DNA of 64,000 nt from Fimenecus sp900545625 (GCA_963931525.1 OZ007023.1:1488001-1552000), one strand, 5' to 3'. Counted from the first letter of the stretch, positions 52,447 through 61,393 are shown. Made by a program: numbers and translations. Notes: generated from the letters alone by a model not told the origin.

Positions 52447-53376
52447 TTGCGCATCATATTTATGGGTACGCCCGACTTTGCCGTACCCTGCCTTTTGCGC
52501 CTTCTTGCGGACGGTGAGCAGGTCGTGGGCGTGTTCACCCAGCCGGACAAGCCGAAAGGACGCGGCTATACACTTACACCGCCGCCCGTGAAAACGGCGG
52601 CATTGGAACACGGTGTTCCCGTATTCCAGCCGTCCACGCTGCGTGACGGTGAGGCGGAAAAGATCATCCGCTCCCTTGCACCCGATTTGATCGTCGTAGT
52701 GGCATACGGGAAGATACTGCCCAAGGAGATCCTGTATTATCCGAAATACCATTCGGTCAATATCCATGCTTCGCTTTTGCCGAAATACCGCGGTGCAGCG
52801 CCGATCCAGTGGAGTATCCTGCGCGGCGAAACCGAAACCGGCGTGACCTCTATGCTTATGGACGAGGGAATCGACACAGGCGACATGCTTTTGCATAAGA
52901 CAACAAAAATCGAAGAAAATATGACCGCAGGCGAACTGCATGACGTCCTTTCAGAGCTCGGCGCGCAGGTGCTTTCTGAAACCGTTGCGGCGCTGAAAAA
53001 CGGGACGCTGTATCCGATCCCGCAGACGGGGGAGAGCAGCTATGCGCCGCTGCTTACCAAGGCGCTTTGTCCGCTGGATTTTTCTAAATCTGCGCAGGAA
53101 GTACACGACCAGATCCGTGGGCTGTCGCCCTATCCCGCTGCGACGTTTCTGCTTTCGGGAAAGCGCATCAAGGCGTTTCAAAGCAAGCTCGGCGGCACCG
53201 CCGAAAAAGCGTTTCCCACCGGCACGGTCACGTCCTGTGACGGCGATATTGCCGTAGCTTGCGGCGACGGAAACCTTGTCCATATTACGGAATTGCAGCC
53301 TGAGGGGAAAAAGCGCATGTCCGCATCCGCTTTTTTGGTCGGACACAAGCTGCCCGTAGGAACCATTTTGGAATGA
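52447..53376 (+). CDS. fmt: Methionyl-tRNA formyltransferase
   Basis: 309-residue enzyme adding formyl to initiator Met-tRNA from 10-formyltetrahydrofolate. IIFMGTPDFAVP opens it, NIHASLLPKYRGAAPI has the catalytic Asn-His region, GIDTGDM completes the site, and the C-terminal domain (about 205-309) binds tRNA. The start is TTG at 52447 with GGAGGG 8 bases upstream; the longer frame from 52384 runs through def. Confidence 0.94.
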   Translation: MRIIFMGTPDFAVPCLLRLLADGEQVVGVFTQPDKPKGRGYTLTPPPVKTAALEHGVPVFQPSTLRDGEAEKIIRSLAPDLIVVVAYGKILPKEILYYPKYHSVNIHASLLPKYRGAAPIQWSILRGETETGVTSMLMDEGIDTGDMLLHKTTKIEENMTAGELHDVLSELGAQVLSETVAALKNGTLYPIPQTGESSYAPLLTKALCPLDFSKSAQEVHDQIRGLSPYPAATFLLSGKRIKAFQSKLGGTAEKAFPTGTVTSCDGDIAVACGDGNLVHITELQPEGKKRMSASAFLVGHKLPVGTILE

Positions 53377-53394
53377 TTTAGGCGGTGAACCTTT

Positions 53395-54075
53395 TTGGAT
53401 TTATATTATTACTTTTTGCTGGTCGTGCCGGCTCTGTTGATTTCCTTAATTGCACAGTCGCGGGTGAATTCTGCGTACCGTCGCTATTCCGCCGTGCAGA
53501 ACATGCGCGGGCTTACGGGCGCACAGGCGGCAGAAGCGGTTTTGCGGTTTTACGGCGTGCAGGGCGTACGCATTGAGCATGTCCGCGGGAAGCTTAACGA
53601 CCATTATGATCCGAGAACGAACGTGATCCGCTTATCAGACGGTGTGTTTGGCAGCTGTTCCGTGGCGGCGGTGGGCATCGCCTGCCATGAAGCGGGGCAT
53701 GCCGCACAGTACGCGCTGGGGTACAGCCCCATTAAAATTCGCAATTCCCTGCTTATGCCCGCCCGGATCGGCTCCAATGCCGCTTGGCCGCTGGCGATCA
53801 TCGGACTTTTCCTCGGTTCTCAGCCCTTGGTACTTTTCGGCATCGTTCTCTATGTAGCTGTGTTGCTGTTCCAGCTGATTACATTGCCTGTGGAATTTAA
53901 TGCCAGCCGCCGTGCGGTTTCCGTGATCGAGCAAACCGGTTTGCTTGCAGGCGCAGAACGCGACGGCGCTGTCAAGGTGCTGCGTGCGGCCGCCATGACC
54001 TATGTTGCGTCCTTTGCCGTGACCGCCGCGAATCTGCTGCGGCTTTTGCTGCTTGCCAACAATCGAAGGAAATAA
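53395..54075 (+). CDS. yugP: YugP-family zinc membrane metallopeptidase
   Basis: 226 residues. An N-terminal helix (about 6-20) precedes a peptidase domain with HEAGH in IACHEAGHAAQYALGY, and two or three further transmembrane helices follow (about 120-160, 200-220). The later FNASRRAV segment is a conserved family feature. Start TTG at 53395 with AGGCGGTG upstream. Found beside fmt and rsmB in many Clostridia. Substrate unknown. Confidence 0.87.
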   Translation: MDLYYYFLLVVPALLISLIAQSRVNSAYRRYSAVQNMRGLTGAQAAEAVLRFYGVQGVRIEHVRGKLNDHYDPRTNVIRLSDGVFGSCSVAAVGIACHEAGHAAQYALGYSPIKIRNSLLMPARIGSNAAWPLAIIGLFLGSQPLVLFGIVLYVAVLLFQLITLPVEFNASRRAVSVIEQTGLLAGAERDGAVKVLRAAAMTYVASFAVTAANLLRLLLLANNRRK

Positions 54076-54078
54076 GCT

Positions 54079-55359
54079 ATGGATGAACGGCAAACGGCGT
54101 TTCGCGTGCTTTTACGCGTAGAACGGGAAAAGGCATATTCCAATTTGGCGCTTGATGCGGAATTGAAGCGCTCCGCGAACGGTGCGCCGACGGCTTTTGT
54201 GACAGCGCTCGTCTACGGCGCTTTGGAGCGGCAGATCACACTGGACTTTGTTTTGCAACAGTATCTTCGTCAGCCGCTTCGTAAGCTGCGCCCCGAGGTG
54301 CGCGTCATCTTGCGCATGGGTGTTTTGCAGCTTTATTTTATGGATAAGGTGCCTGCGTCCGCAGCCGTTAACGAGAGCGTAAAGCTCGTAAAGAAAAACG
54401 GGTGTGCCTATGCGGCGGGCCTTGTAAATTCCGTTTTGCGAAAGATCTCCGAAACACCGCTTACATATCCAAAAACCGGGGATCTCGTTTCCGATTGGAG
54501 CATTCGGTACGCCTGCCCAAAGGCGCTTGTGGAACACTTTATAAAGGACTATGGGGAATCGGATGCCCAAGGTATTTTGTCAGCTTCTCTCAGCGGCGCG
54601 CCGACGGTTTTGCGTGTCAACACGCTGAAAACCACAGCGAAAGACTTGCAAAACCGCTTGCAGACCGAGGGCATAGAAACGATTCCCGGTGCGTTAGAAA
54701 ATGTCCTGATCGTGCAAAAGGGCGGTGCGCTTGAGCAGCTTTCGTCTTACCAAGAAGGTTTATTTCATGTGCAGGATACCGCCAGCATGCTTTGTGTGCA
54801 GGCGTTGGCGCTGCAGCCCGGCCAGACGCTTTTGGACATGTGTGCAGCGCCCGGCGGCAAAAGCTTTACCGCAGCGCAGATCATGCAAAATCAAGGCAGG
54901 ATAATGGCGTTTGATTTGCATGAACATCGTGTGCGGCTGATTTCGGACGGGGCAAAACGGCTTGGAATATCGATTATTGATGCACAAACACAGGATGCAG
55001 CTGTTTTCCATGCGGCACTTGAAAAAACGGCAGATCGCGTTTTGTGCGACGTGCCGTGTTCGGGGCTTGGGGTGCTTCGCAGAAAACCCGAGATCCGTCT
55101 GCGAGAACTTACATTTATTGACAATTTGACGGATATACAGTATAATATTTTAGTCCATGCGTCAAAATATCTGCGTATGGACGGTGTTTTGGTCTATTCG
55201 ACCTGTACGCTCAGCCGCGCCGAAAACGAAGGCGTTTGCGACCGCTTTCTGCGCGAAAACCCCATGTATCAAAAGGATGGGGATTACAAAACCCTTTTGC
55301 CGCATAAGGATGGAACGGACGGCTTTTTCATCGCGCGGCTTCGGAGAATCGAACCGTGA
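54079..55359 (+). CDS. rsmB: 16S rRNA (cytosine967-C5)-methyltransferase
   Basis: 426 residues. A NusB-like N-terminal domain (1-140, RQTAFRVLLRVEREKAYSN) is joined to a SAM methyltransferase with DMCAAPGGKSF, CDVPCSGLGVLRRKPEI (Cys aiding release) and VYSTCTLSRAENE (nucleophile Cys). It overlaps rlmN by four bases. Confidence 0.95.
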   Translation: MDERQTAFRVLLRVEREKAYSNLALDAELKRSANGAPTAFVTALVYGALERQITLDFVLQQYLRQPLRKLRPEVRVILRMGVLQLYFMDKVPASAAVNESVKLVKKNGCAYAAGLVNSVLRKISETPLTYPKTGDLVSDWSIRYACPKALVEHFIKDYGESDAQGILSASLSGAPTVLRVNTLKTTAKDLQNRLQTEGIETIPGALENVLIVQKGGALEQLSSYQEGLFHVQDTASMLCVQALALQPGQTLLDMCAAPGGKSFTAAQIMQNQGRIMAFDLHEHRVRLISDGAKRLGISIIDAQTQDAAVFHAALEKTADRVLCDVPCSGLGVLRRKPEIRLRELTFIDNLTDIQYNILVHASKYLRMDGVLVYSTCTLSRAENEGVCDRFLRENPMYQKDGDYKTLLPHKDGTDGFFIARLRRIEP

Positions 55360-56390
55360 ATTATGAGGACATTCGCTCTCTGACATTTGAAGAATTACAG
55401 GCGCTGATTGCTTCGCGCGGGCTTCCGAAGTTCCGCGCTGCGCAAATTTATTCCTGGCTGCATGAAAAAGGCGTACGCTCTTTTTCGGAGATGCAAAACA
55501 TCCCCAAATCCTTGCGTGAAACGCTGGAACAGGAATGTAAGCTGTATAATTGCTCGATCGACACGAAGCTTTGTTCTGAATCGGATGGAACGGTCAAATA
55601 CCTGTATGAGCTACAGCCCGGCGAATTTGCCGAGTGCGTCGTAATGCGCTATAAATATGGGCTTTCCGTCTGTATTTCCACACAGCTTGGCTGCAAGATG
55701 GGCTGTTCGTTCTGCGCGTCGGCGATCGGCGGTTTCCGCCGGCAGCTTCGCCCGTCGGAAATGCTTTCGGAAATTTATACTGCACAGGCAGACCTCGGGG
55801 AACGCATTTCACACATTGTGCTCATGGGCACGGGCGAGCCGCTGGACAATTATGAAAACGTTCTGCGCTTTTTACAGCTTGTGACTGACGAGCGGGGCTT
55901 AAACATTTCCATGCGGCACATTTCGCTTTCGACCTGCGGCGTCGTCCCGCGCATATATGACCTTGCAAAAGAACATCTGGGGCTGACGCTTTCCGTTTCA
56001 CTGCACGCGCCGAATGATGAGATCCGTTCCAGGCTTATGCCTGTAAACCGTACATGGGGGATCGATGAGCTTTTGCGTGCCTGCCGCTTTTATACAAACG
56101 AAACATCCAGACGCATTTCGTTTGAATATACCATGATCGACGGTGTCAACGACAGCGACGCCTGCGCCGAAGAACTTGCCGCAAGGCTTCACGGTATGCT
56201 TTGTCACGTCAATCTGATCCCTGTCAACACCGTTCGGGAAAAACAATACCAAAAAAGCCGCGCAGACCGGCTGCGCTGTTTTTCCGAGATCCTTCAAAAG
56301 CGCGGTCTCACCGTTACGGTGCGCCGCACACTCGGCGAGGACATCAACGCCTCCTGTGGGCAGCTGCGGGCGGCAAAAATGCAGACATAA
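55356..56390 (+). CDS. rlmN: 23S rRNA/tRNA adenine-C2 methyltransferase RlmN
   Basis: 344-residue radical SAM enzyme. The iron-sulfur cluster Cys are C113, C117 and C120 in GCKMGCSFCAS. C334 near the end (INASCGQL) is the methylatable Cys. GTGEPLDNYENV and SLHAPNDEIRSRLMP are conserved family blocks. The start is GTG at 55356, overlapping the rsmB stop. Confidence 0.95.
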   Translation: MNYEDIRSLTFEELQALIASRGLPKFRAAQIYSWLHEKGVRSFSEMQNIPKSLRETLEQECKLYNCSIDTKLCSESDGTVKYLYELQPGEFAECVVMRYKYGLSVCISTQLGCKMGCSFCASAIGGFRRQLRPSEMLSEIYTAQADLGERISHIVLMGTGEPLDNYENVLRFLQLVTDERGLNISMRHISLSTCGVVPRIYDLAKEHLGLTLSVSLHAPNDEIRSRLMPVNRTWGIDELLRACRFYTNETSRRISFEYTMIDGVNDSDACAEELAARLHGMLCHVNLIPVNTVREKQYQKSRADRLRCFSEILQKRGLTVTVRRTLGEDINASCGQLRAAKMQT

Positions 56391-56445
56391 CCGTTTTATT
56401 ATCTCAAATTTCAATATAAAAACATCCCGCAAAGAAGGTGATGGT

Positions 56446-57171
56446 TTGAAAATTGCTGCAAAAACCGATGTCGGCAAGGTCCGCGAAAGCAATCAGGACG
56501 CTTACGCGACCGGCGAATTGCCCGAAGGTGTTGCCTGGGCGGTCGTTTGTGACGGTATGGGCGGTGTCGCGGGCGGCAACATTGCTGCCACCACGGCGGT
56601 CAAAGTGATCTCCGAGCGTATTACATCGGCATATCGGACGTCTATGCGCGGCAGATCGATCAAAAACCTGCTGGTCTCTGCCATAAACGCCGCGAACATC
56701 AGTGTGTATGACATCGCACAGGCAAATTCATCTTTTTCCGGTATGGGCACCACGGTCGTATGTGCAATCGTGACCGAGCACATGGCATACATTGCACATG
56801 CAGGTGACAGCCGCGCGTATATGCTCACAAACGGCGAACTGATACAACTGACGCGCGACCACTCCATGGTGCAGGATATGGTGGAGACGGGCAAGATCAC
56901 ACAGTCCGAAGCCAAACGGCATCCCCACAAAAACATTATCACGCGTGCGCTCGGCGTTCACCCGGAGGTGCGTGTTGATTTCTTCGAGCAAGCCATGGCG
57001 GATGACGGCATCCTGCTATTGTGTACAGATGGGCTGACCAACTTCGTGGAAAGCGAGGAGATCTGTGCGCTTTCCAAAGGTACCTATTACGAGTTCGCGG
57101 AGCGTCTGGTCTCCAGAGCGCTCGATAACGGCGGCGGTGACAATGTCACTGCAGTAACGCTTGCATATTAA
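56446..57171 (+). CDS. prpC: PP2C-type serine/threonine phosphatase
   Basis: 241-residue manganese-dependent phosphatase. Metal-binding motifs are ESNQDAY, CDGMGGVAGG, GDSRAYML, LCTDGLTNFV and GGGDNVTA, all in order. It reverses phosphorylation by the adjacent PASTA kinase. The start is TTG at 56446 with AAGGTG about 6 bases upstream; the longer frame from 56356 lies in rlmN. Confidence 0.94.
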   Translation: MKIAAKTDVGKVRESNQDAYATGELPEGVAWAVVCDGMGGVAGGNIAATTAVKVISERITSAYRTSMRGRSIKNLLVSAINAANISVYDIAQANSSFSGMGTTVVCAIVTEHMAYIAHAGDSRAYMLTNGELIQLTRDHSMVQDMVETGKITQSEAKRHPHKNIITRALGVHPEVRVDFFEQAMADDGILLLCTDGLTNFVESEEICALSKGTYYEFAERLVSRALDNGGGDNVTAVTLAY

Positions 57172-57180
57172 GGAGATGAA

Positions 57181-59334
57181 ATGATGGAAAATTATTGTGG
57201 CAAACGCTTAGACGGCAGATATGAAATCCGCGAGATCATCGGCGTGGGCGGTATGGCAGTGGTCTATAAAGCCTATGACAACATCGATGACCGCATTGTC
57301 GCCATTAAAATTCTAAAAGAGGAATTTCTTGCCAACGAGGAGTTCCGCCGCCGCTTCAAAAATGAGGCGAAGGCGATCGCGGTCCTGTCGCACCCGAATA
57401 TCGTCAAGGTCTATGATGTGAGCTTCGGCGACCGGCTGCAGTATATCGTCATGGAATACATTGAGGGCATCACCCTCAAGGAATACATTGAGCAGCAAAA
57501 GGTCATCAACTGGAAAGAAGCCGTTCACTTTGTCAACCAGATCCTGAAAGCGCTTCAGCACGCGCATGACAAGGGCATTGTCCACCGTGATATTAAGCCG
57601 CAGAACATCATGCTCTTGCAGGACGGCACCATTAAGGTCAGCGACTTCGGCATCGCGCGTTTCTCACGCGGGGATACGCGCACCATGACCGAAAGCGCGA
57701 TCGGCTCCGTGCATTACATCAGTCCTGAGCAGGCGCGCGGCGAGATCACCGACGATAAGGCGGATATTTATTCCGTCGGCGTGGTGATGTATGAAATGCT
57801 CACCGGGCAGCTGCCGTTCCAGTCGGACAGCGCTGTTTCCGTTGCCATCATGCAGCTCCAGCAGGATGCCAAGCGTCCGCGTGAGATCAATCCCGAGATC
57901 CCGCTCGGCCTTGAGCAGATCACCATGCGCGCCATGCAGAAAAATCCGAAAAATCGCTACCAGTCCGCTTCGGAAATGCTGCTGGATCTGGATGAATTCC
58001 GTAAAAATCCTTCCATCAAATTTGATTATAACTATTTTGTAGATAACGAGCCCACCAAGTTTGTCGGCGGCAAAGGCGCGCCTGCACCTGTTAAGAATTC
58101 CGAAAGAGCGCAGCCCGAAAAGCCGGAGGAGGGCAGCGAGGAAGAGGAAGACAAGAAAAACAACAAAACGCTGCCGATCCTGTTCGGCGTGCTGGCGGGT
58201 GTCGTGGTGCTTGTCGCGATCTTTGTCGGTATCTATTTCGGCGTGGCTGCGCGGCGCGTGGATGTGCCGAATTTTGTAGGTATGAACTACAACGATGAGA
58301 TCGCGAACAATGCGGAATATACGGATAACTTTACCTTTGAGACCACACCGGTTTACAGCGCTGACGCGGAACCCGGTACGGTGCTTTCCCAGGATCCCGA
58401 GGCGGAGGAGCGTGTGCGTATCCACAGCACCATCACGCTTGAGGTCGCCTATAATGATGACAGCATCCAGATCACCGGTATCATCGGGCTTACGGCGGAT
58501 GAAGCGGAAGCCAAACTGAAGCAGAGCGGCTTTGAGGTCAATACCATTGTGAATTATGACCCGAACGCCCAGGAGGGGATCGTGTATGATACCTATCCTG
58601 TTGAGGGTTCCTACGCTGAAAGCGGTTCGCTTGTGACCATTTATGTTGCAACGAATGAAAACCCGGATGCCACGACTGTGCCGTATGTTGTCGGCTACAG
58701 CCGTGAAGTTGCCGAGCAGTTGATCACCAGTGCGGGGCTGAAGGTTGGTAATGTGACCGAGCAAGACAGTGACAAGGCTGCCGGTATCGTTCTTTCGCAG
58801 TCGCCGGAGGCCAATCAGCAGACCGACGCGGGCGGTGCAGTGAGCCTGGTCGTCAGCTCGGGCAAAGCACCGGCTTCGTCTGCCACTATTTCCGTAACGC
58901 GCCCGAACGCCAACACAAGCGCTTCCATGCGCGTCTACCTGGACGGCGCGCTTGTAGACGGGTACCCAATCGAAGTTCGTCTTGACGGTGGTACCACACA
59001 GATCACGCTGCAAGGCTCCGGCAACGCCGTACCGTATTCTGTTGTGATCGACGATACGACGATCCAAAGCGGTACGATCGACTTTACGCAGAATCCGCCT
59101 ACATTTACTTCCGTGACGAAAGAATATCCTATTGCCGTGCCGGATGTTTCGAACAATACACCGGTGGATGATGCGTTGGATGATTTGGAGGTTGCGGGAT
59201 TTACCAATATTAGACTTGTAGATGAAAGCGGCAATGAGATTTCCGGGCAGAGTGGCGTTGTGATCGCACAATCACCCGTAGGCGGTACAAGAGTTGTTCC
59301 CTCTACGCAAATTACGCTTACAGTACGTCGATGA
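57181..59334 (+). CDS. prkC: PASTA-domain serine/threonine protein kinase
   Basis: 717-residue membrane kinase sensing muropeptides or lipid II. The kinase domain (about 14-275) has GVGGMAVVYKA, K43, catalytic D137 in HRDIKPQN and D155 in DFG. The transmembrane helix is at about 331-354. Outside are three PASTA repeats (about 360-425, 426-495, 496-563), then a stretch of about 85 residues unlike PASTA, rich in beta-type residues (about 564-648), then a fourth PASTA (649-717). AAGGAGATG precedes the ATG. Couples with prpC upstream and rsgA downstream (ATGA). Confidence 0.95.
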   Translation: MMENYCGKRLDGRYEIREIIGVGGMAVVYKAYDNIDDRIVAIKILKEEFLANEEFRRRFKNEAKAIAVLSHPNIVKVYDVSFGDRLQYIVMEYIEGITLKEYIEQQKVINWKEAVHFVNQILKALQHAHDKGIVHRDIKPQNIMLLQDGTIKVSDFGIARFSRGDTRTMTESAIGSVHYISPEQARGEITDDKADIYSVGVVMYEMLTGQLPFQSDSAVSVAIMQLQQDAKRPREINPEIPLGLEQITMRAMQKNPKNRYQSASEMLLDLDEFRKNPSIKFDYNYFVDNEPTKFVGGKGAPAPVKNSERAQPEKPEEGSEEEEDKKNNKTLPILFGVLAGVVVLVAIFVGIYFGVAARRVDVPNFVGMNYNDEIANNAEYTDNFTFETTPVYSADAEPGTVLSQDPEAEERVRIHSTITLEVAYNDDSIQITGIIGLTADEAEAKLKQSGFEVNTIVNYDPNAQEGIVYDTYPVEGSYAESGSLVTIYVATNENPDATTVPYVVGYSREVAEQLITSAGLKVGNVTEQDSDKAAGIVLSQSPEANQQTDAGGAVSLVVSSGKAPASSATISVTRPNANTSASMRVYLDGALVDGYPIEVRLDGGTTQITLQGSGNAVPYSVVIDDTTIQSGTIDFTQNPPTFTSVTKEYPIAVPDVSNNTPVDDALDDLEVAGFTNIRLVDESGNEISGQSGVVIAQSPVGGTRVVPSTQITLTVRR

Positions 59335-60236
59335 CGGCAAAAAGTATGAATAACAAGCAACTTAACGGAATATTGCTGAAAGGCGTCGGCGGCTTCTATA
59401 CGGTGGAAGCCGCCGATGCGGTATATGTGTGCCGTGCCCGCGGGGCGTTTCGCAAGGAAAAGATCACGCCGCTTGCGGGCGACCGTGTTCGCATCACTGT
59501 GACGGATGGCAGATCGGAAAATACCATAGACGCGGTCGAACCGCGCAAAAATTTTCTCCTGCGCCCGCCTGTGGCAAACATTGACAACCTGATCATCGTA
59601 GCGGCGACCTCCGTGCCGCGCCCGTCCGCGCTGCTGATCGATAAGCTCATCGCCATCGCGGAATATAAGGCGATGGAGCCGATCGTTGTGCTGACCAAAA
59701 CGGACGAGCAGCCGGCGGATGATCTTGCGGCGATTTACAAAGCCGCAGGGATCTGTTGCTTGGCTGTCTCCAACGAAACGGGAGAGGGCGTGGATGCCGT
59801 GCGCGCTGTCTTACAAGGCAAAGTCAGCGCCTTTACGGGCAATTCAGGCGTGGGCAAAACGTCGCTTCTCAATCGTCTTGACCCGACCTTGTCCCTTGCA
59901 ACAGGTAAGGTCAGCGATAAGCTCGGCCGCGGCAGGCACACTACCCGCCAGGCAGAGCTTTTCAAGACCTGCGGCGGGTATATCGTCGATACGCCCGGTT
60001 TTTCTGCGCTTGAGCCCGAGAAAACCGAGTGGATTCCGAAAGAAGAGCTTGCCGATTGTTTCCGAGAATTCCGCCCCTTTTTGGGACAGTGTAAATTCAC
60101 CTCCTGCTCGCACACCTGCGACAAGGGGTGCAGGGTTTTGGAAGCTGTGGAAAGCGGCGAGATCAGCGCCTCCCGCCACCAAAGCTATGTGCAAATGTAT
60201 AACGCGGTAAAGGATAAAAAAGCATGGGAAACATAA
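59331..60236 (+). CDS. rsgA: Ribosome small-subunit GTPase RsgA
   Basis: 301-residue circularly permuted GTPase for 30S maturation. OB fold (about 10-80), then G4 TKTDE before G1 GNSGVGKTS, G3 DTPGFSAL, and a zinc domain with Cys-His residues (CKFTSCSHTCDKGC). It starts in the prkC stop with no separate ribosome binding site, so translation is coupled. Overlaps thiN by 13 bases. rpe, which sits between these two in Bacillus, is missing. Confidence 0.95.
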   Translation: MTAKSMNNKQLNGILLKGVGGFYTVEAADAVYVCRARGAFRKEKITPLAGDRVRITVTDGRSENTIDAVEPRKNFLLRPPVANIDNLIIVAATSVPRPSALLIDKLIAIAEYKAMEPIVVLTKTDEQPADDLAAIYKAAGICCLAVSNETGEGVDAVRAVLQGKVSAFTGNSGVGKTSLLNRLDPTLSLATGKVSDKLGRGRHTTRQAELFKTCGGYIVDTPGFSALEPEKTEWIPKEELADCFREFRPFLGQCKFTSCSHTCDKGCRVLEAVESGEISASRHQSYVQMYNAVKDKKAWET

Positions 60237-60871
60237 TAAAAGCAGACTGCGCGATCTTTGCCGCAGGAAGTGCCGTTTCACCTGCGCGTGTACGGGAATT
60301 TTTACGGGACAGCGCCTTTTTGATCGCGGCGGATGCGGGATATGAGCTGTGCCGCGCCTGCGGCTTTAAGCCGGATCTCGTGATCGGGGATTTCGATTCT
60401 GGCGAAACCGTTTCCGAGAAGCCGAATATGCAGGTGATCCGCCTAAATCCCGTCAAGGACGATACCGACACCGCCTGTGCATATACGCAAGCCGTTAACC
60501 GGGGGTACAAGAATATCGTGCTTTTCGGCGGCACAGGCGGACGGCTTGACCATACGTTTGCGAATTTCGATCTGTGCGCGCACGCCAAAACGCAGGGTGT
60601 GTCTTTTACGATCATAGACGATCACCATGAGATATTCGCCCTGCAAAACGAGACACGCACCATAAACGGTGATTCCGGAAAATATGTTTCGGTTTTCGCT
60701 GTCGGCGGCGCGTGTACCGTGTCGCTGCGCGGGTTTGCTTATCCGCTGGAAAAGTACACTTTTGCACCGTTCAGCGGCCTCGGCGTAAGCAATGAGACAA
60801 CAGCCGAGCAAGCGGAGATCGAAGTTGAAAAGGGGACAGCCCTCATATTTATAACGGATAAAGACCATTAA
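60224..60871 (+). CDS. thiN: Thiamine pyrophosphokinase
   Basis: 215-residue enzyme making thiamine diphosphate from thiamine and ATP. AADAGYELCRACGFKPDLVIGDFDS is the nucleotide and substrate site in two blocks; KDDTDTACAY holds catalytic Asp residues; GGTGGRLDHTFAN is the dimer-site motif. The C-terminal thiamine-binding beta domain (about 140-215) includes PLEKYTFAP and GVSNETT. Confidence 0.94.
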   Translation: MGNIIKADCAIFAAGSAVSPARVREFLRDSAFLIAADAGYELCRACGFKPDLVIGDFDSGETVSEKPNMQVIRLNPVKDDTDTACAYTQAVNRGYKNIVLFGGTGGRLDHTFANFDLCAHAKTQGVSFTIIDDHHEIFALQNETRTINGDSGKYVSVFAVGGACTVSLRGFAYPLEKYTFAPFSGLGVSNETTAEQAEIEVEKGTALIFITDKDH

Positions 60872-60926
60872 CACATTTTTTGACGCCGCATATAGTGATA
60901 ATAGCAACGGTAAAGGCGGTGTCTGC

Positions 60927-61082
60927 ATGAGAAGAAGGTCAAGAGGCGGCAATCTGGGACTGATGTTTGCCATGCTCGGTGCGGGTTTGATCCTCGCGCT
61001 GGTATTTCCCTCCGGTTTTCTGGTGGTTGCGTTGTCTCTGGCCTTGATCGTCAGCGGCATCCTGCTGTGCAAAAATTGCTGA
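60927..61082 (+). CDS. 51-residue membrane protein upstream of spoVM
   Basis: A basic start (MRRRSRGGN) is followed by two hydrophobic segments (about 10-26 and 29-47) split by a Pro-Ser-Gly turn, ending in CKNC. The GGCGGTG 10 bases before the ATG is a fair ribosome binding site. It sits 55 bases after thiN and 12 before spoVM, so it is part of the same transcript. Its family is not named; similar tiny hairpin membrane proteins occur in Clostridia. A sporulation link is inference from position. Confidence 0.65.
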   Translation: MRRRSRGGNLGLMFAMLGAGLILALVFPSGFLVVALSLALIVSGILLCKNC

Positions 61083-61094
61083 GGAGGCTATGCT

Positions 61095-61181
61095 ATGAAG
61101 GTCGTTGTGGTCAAAAGTCCGAAGGTGCTCGGTGGGATATTGCGCTGGCTGTTCCGCATCAAAAAAGAAACCAACATATAA
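61095..61181 (+). CDS. spoVM: Stage V sporulation protein SpoVM
   Basis: 28-residue amphipathic peptide beginning MKVVVVKSPKVLGGILRWLF. It matches the Bacillus SpoVM pattern MK-x4-K-x-PK-x-LGGI-(V/L)R, with Pro9 conserved. SpoVM inserts shallowly into the convex forespore membrane and anchors SpoIVA for coat and cortex assembly. GAGGAGG precedes the ATG by 7 bases. The order prkC-rsgA-thiN-spoVM is the same as in B. subtilis. Confidence 0.88.
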   Translation: MKVVVVKSPKVLGGILRWLFRIKKETNI

Positions 61182-61183
61182 GA

Positions 61184-61214
61184 AAAACAGCCCGTTTCAA
61201 ACGGGCTGTTTTTT
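61184..61214 (+). terminator. Intrinsic terminator after spoVM
   Basis: AAAACAGCCCGT pairs with ACGGGCTGTTTT around a 5-base loop, followed by further Ts. It closes the long yicC-spoVM run. Confidence 0.88.
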
Positions 61215-61226
61215 CAGACTGTCAAT

Positions 61227-61376
61227 AAAGTCTTTTTTCCTCCCTCTGACGAGGGAGGTGGCATGCGCAAAGCGCGTGACGGAGGGAGAGAAACCTTGAA
61301 ATATCAGGGTTTTTAACTACCCCTCAGTCTCGCTTCGCTCGACAGCTCCCCTGACAAGGGGAGCAAAAGTTACTTT
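61227..61376. mobile_element. MITE-like palindromic repeat
   Basis: A 150-base non-coding element of nested palindromes (CCTCCCTC-TGAC-GAGGGAGG; CTCCCCT-GACA-AGGGGAG; GTCTCGCTTCGCTCGAC region). Its ends form an imperfect 17-base terminal inverted repeat (61227-61243 and 61360-61376, consensus GGAGNAAAANNNACTTT, 13 of 17 matches). Elements with this wording recur in intestinal Clostridia genomes to my recollection. It lies between two convergent genes. Confidence 0.55.
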
Positions 61377-61393
61377 TTTAACTTGCGTGTATT

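Noticed and set aside
57664..59271. 535-codon open frame on the minus strand
   Set aside because: It lies entirely inside prkC, has a His/Arg/Ile-rich composition typical of a frame shadow, and has no ribosome binding site or recognisable domain.
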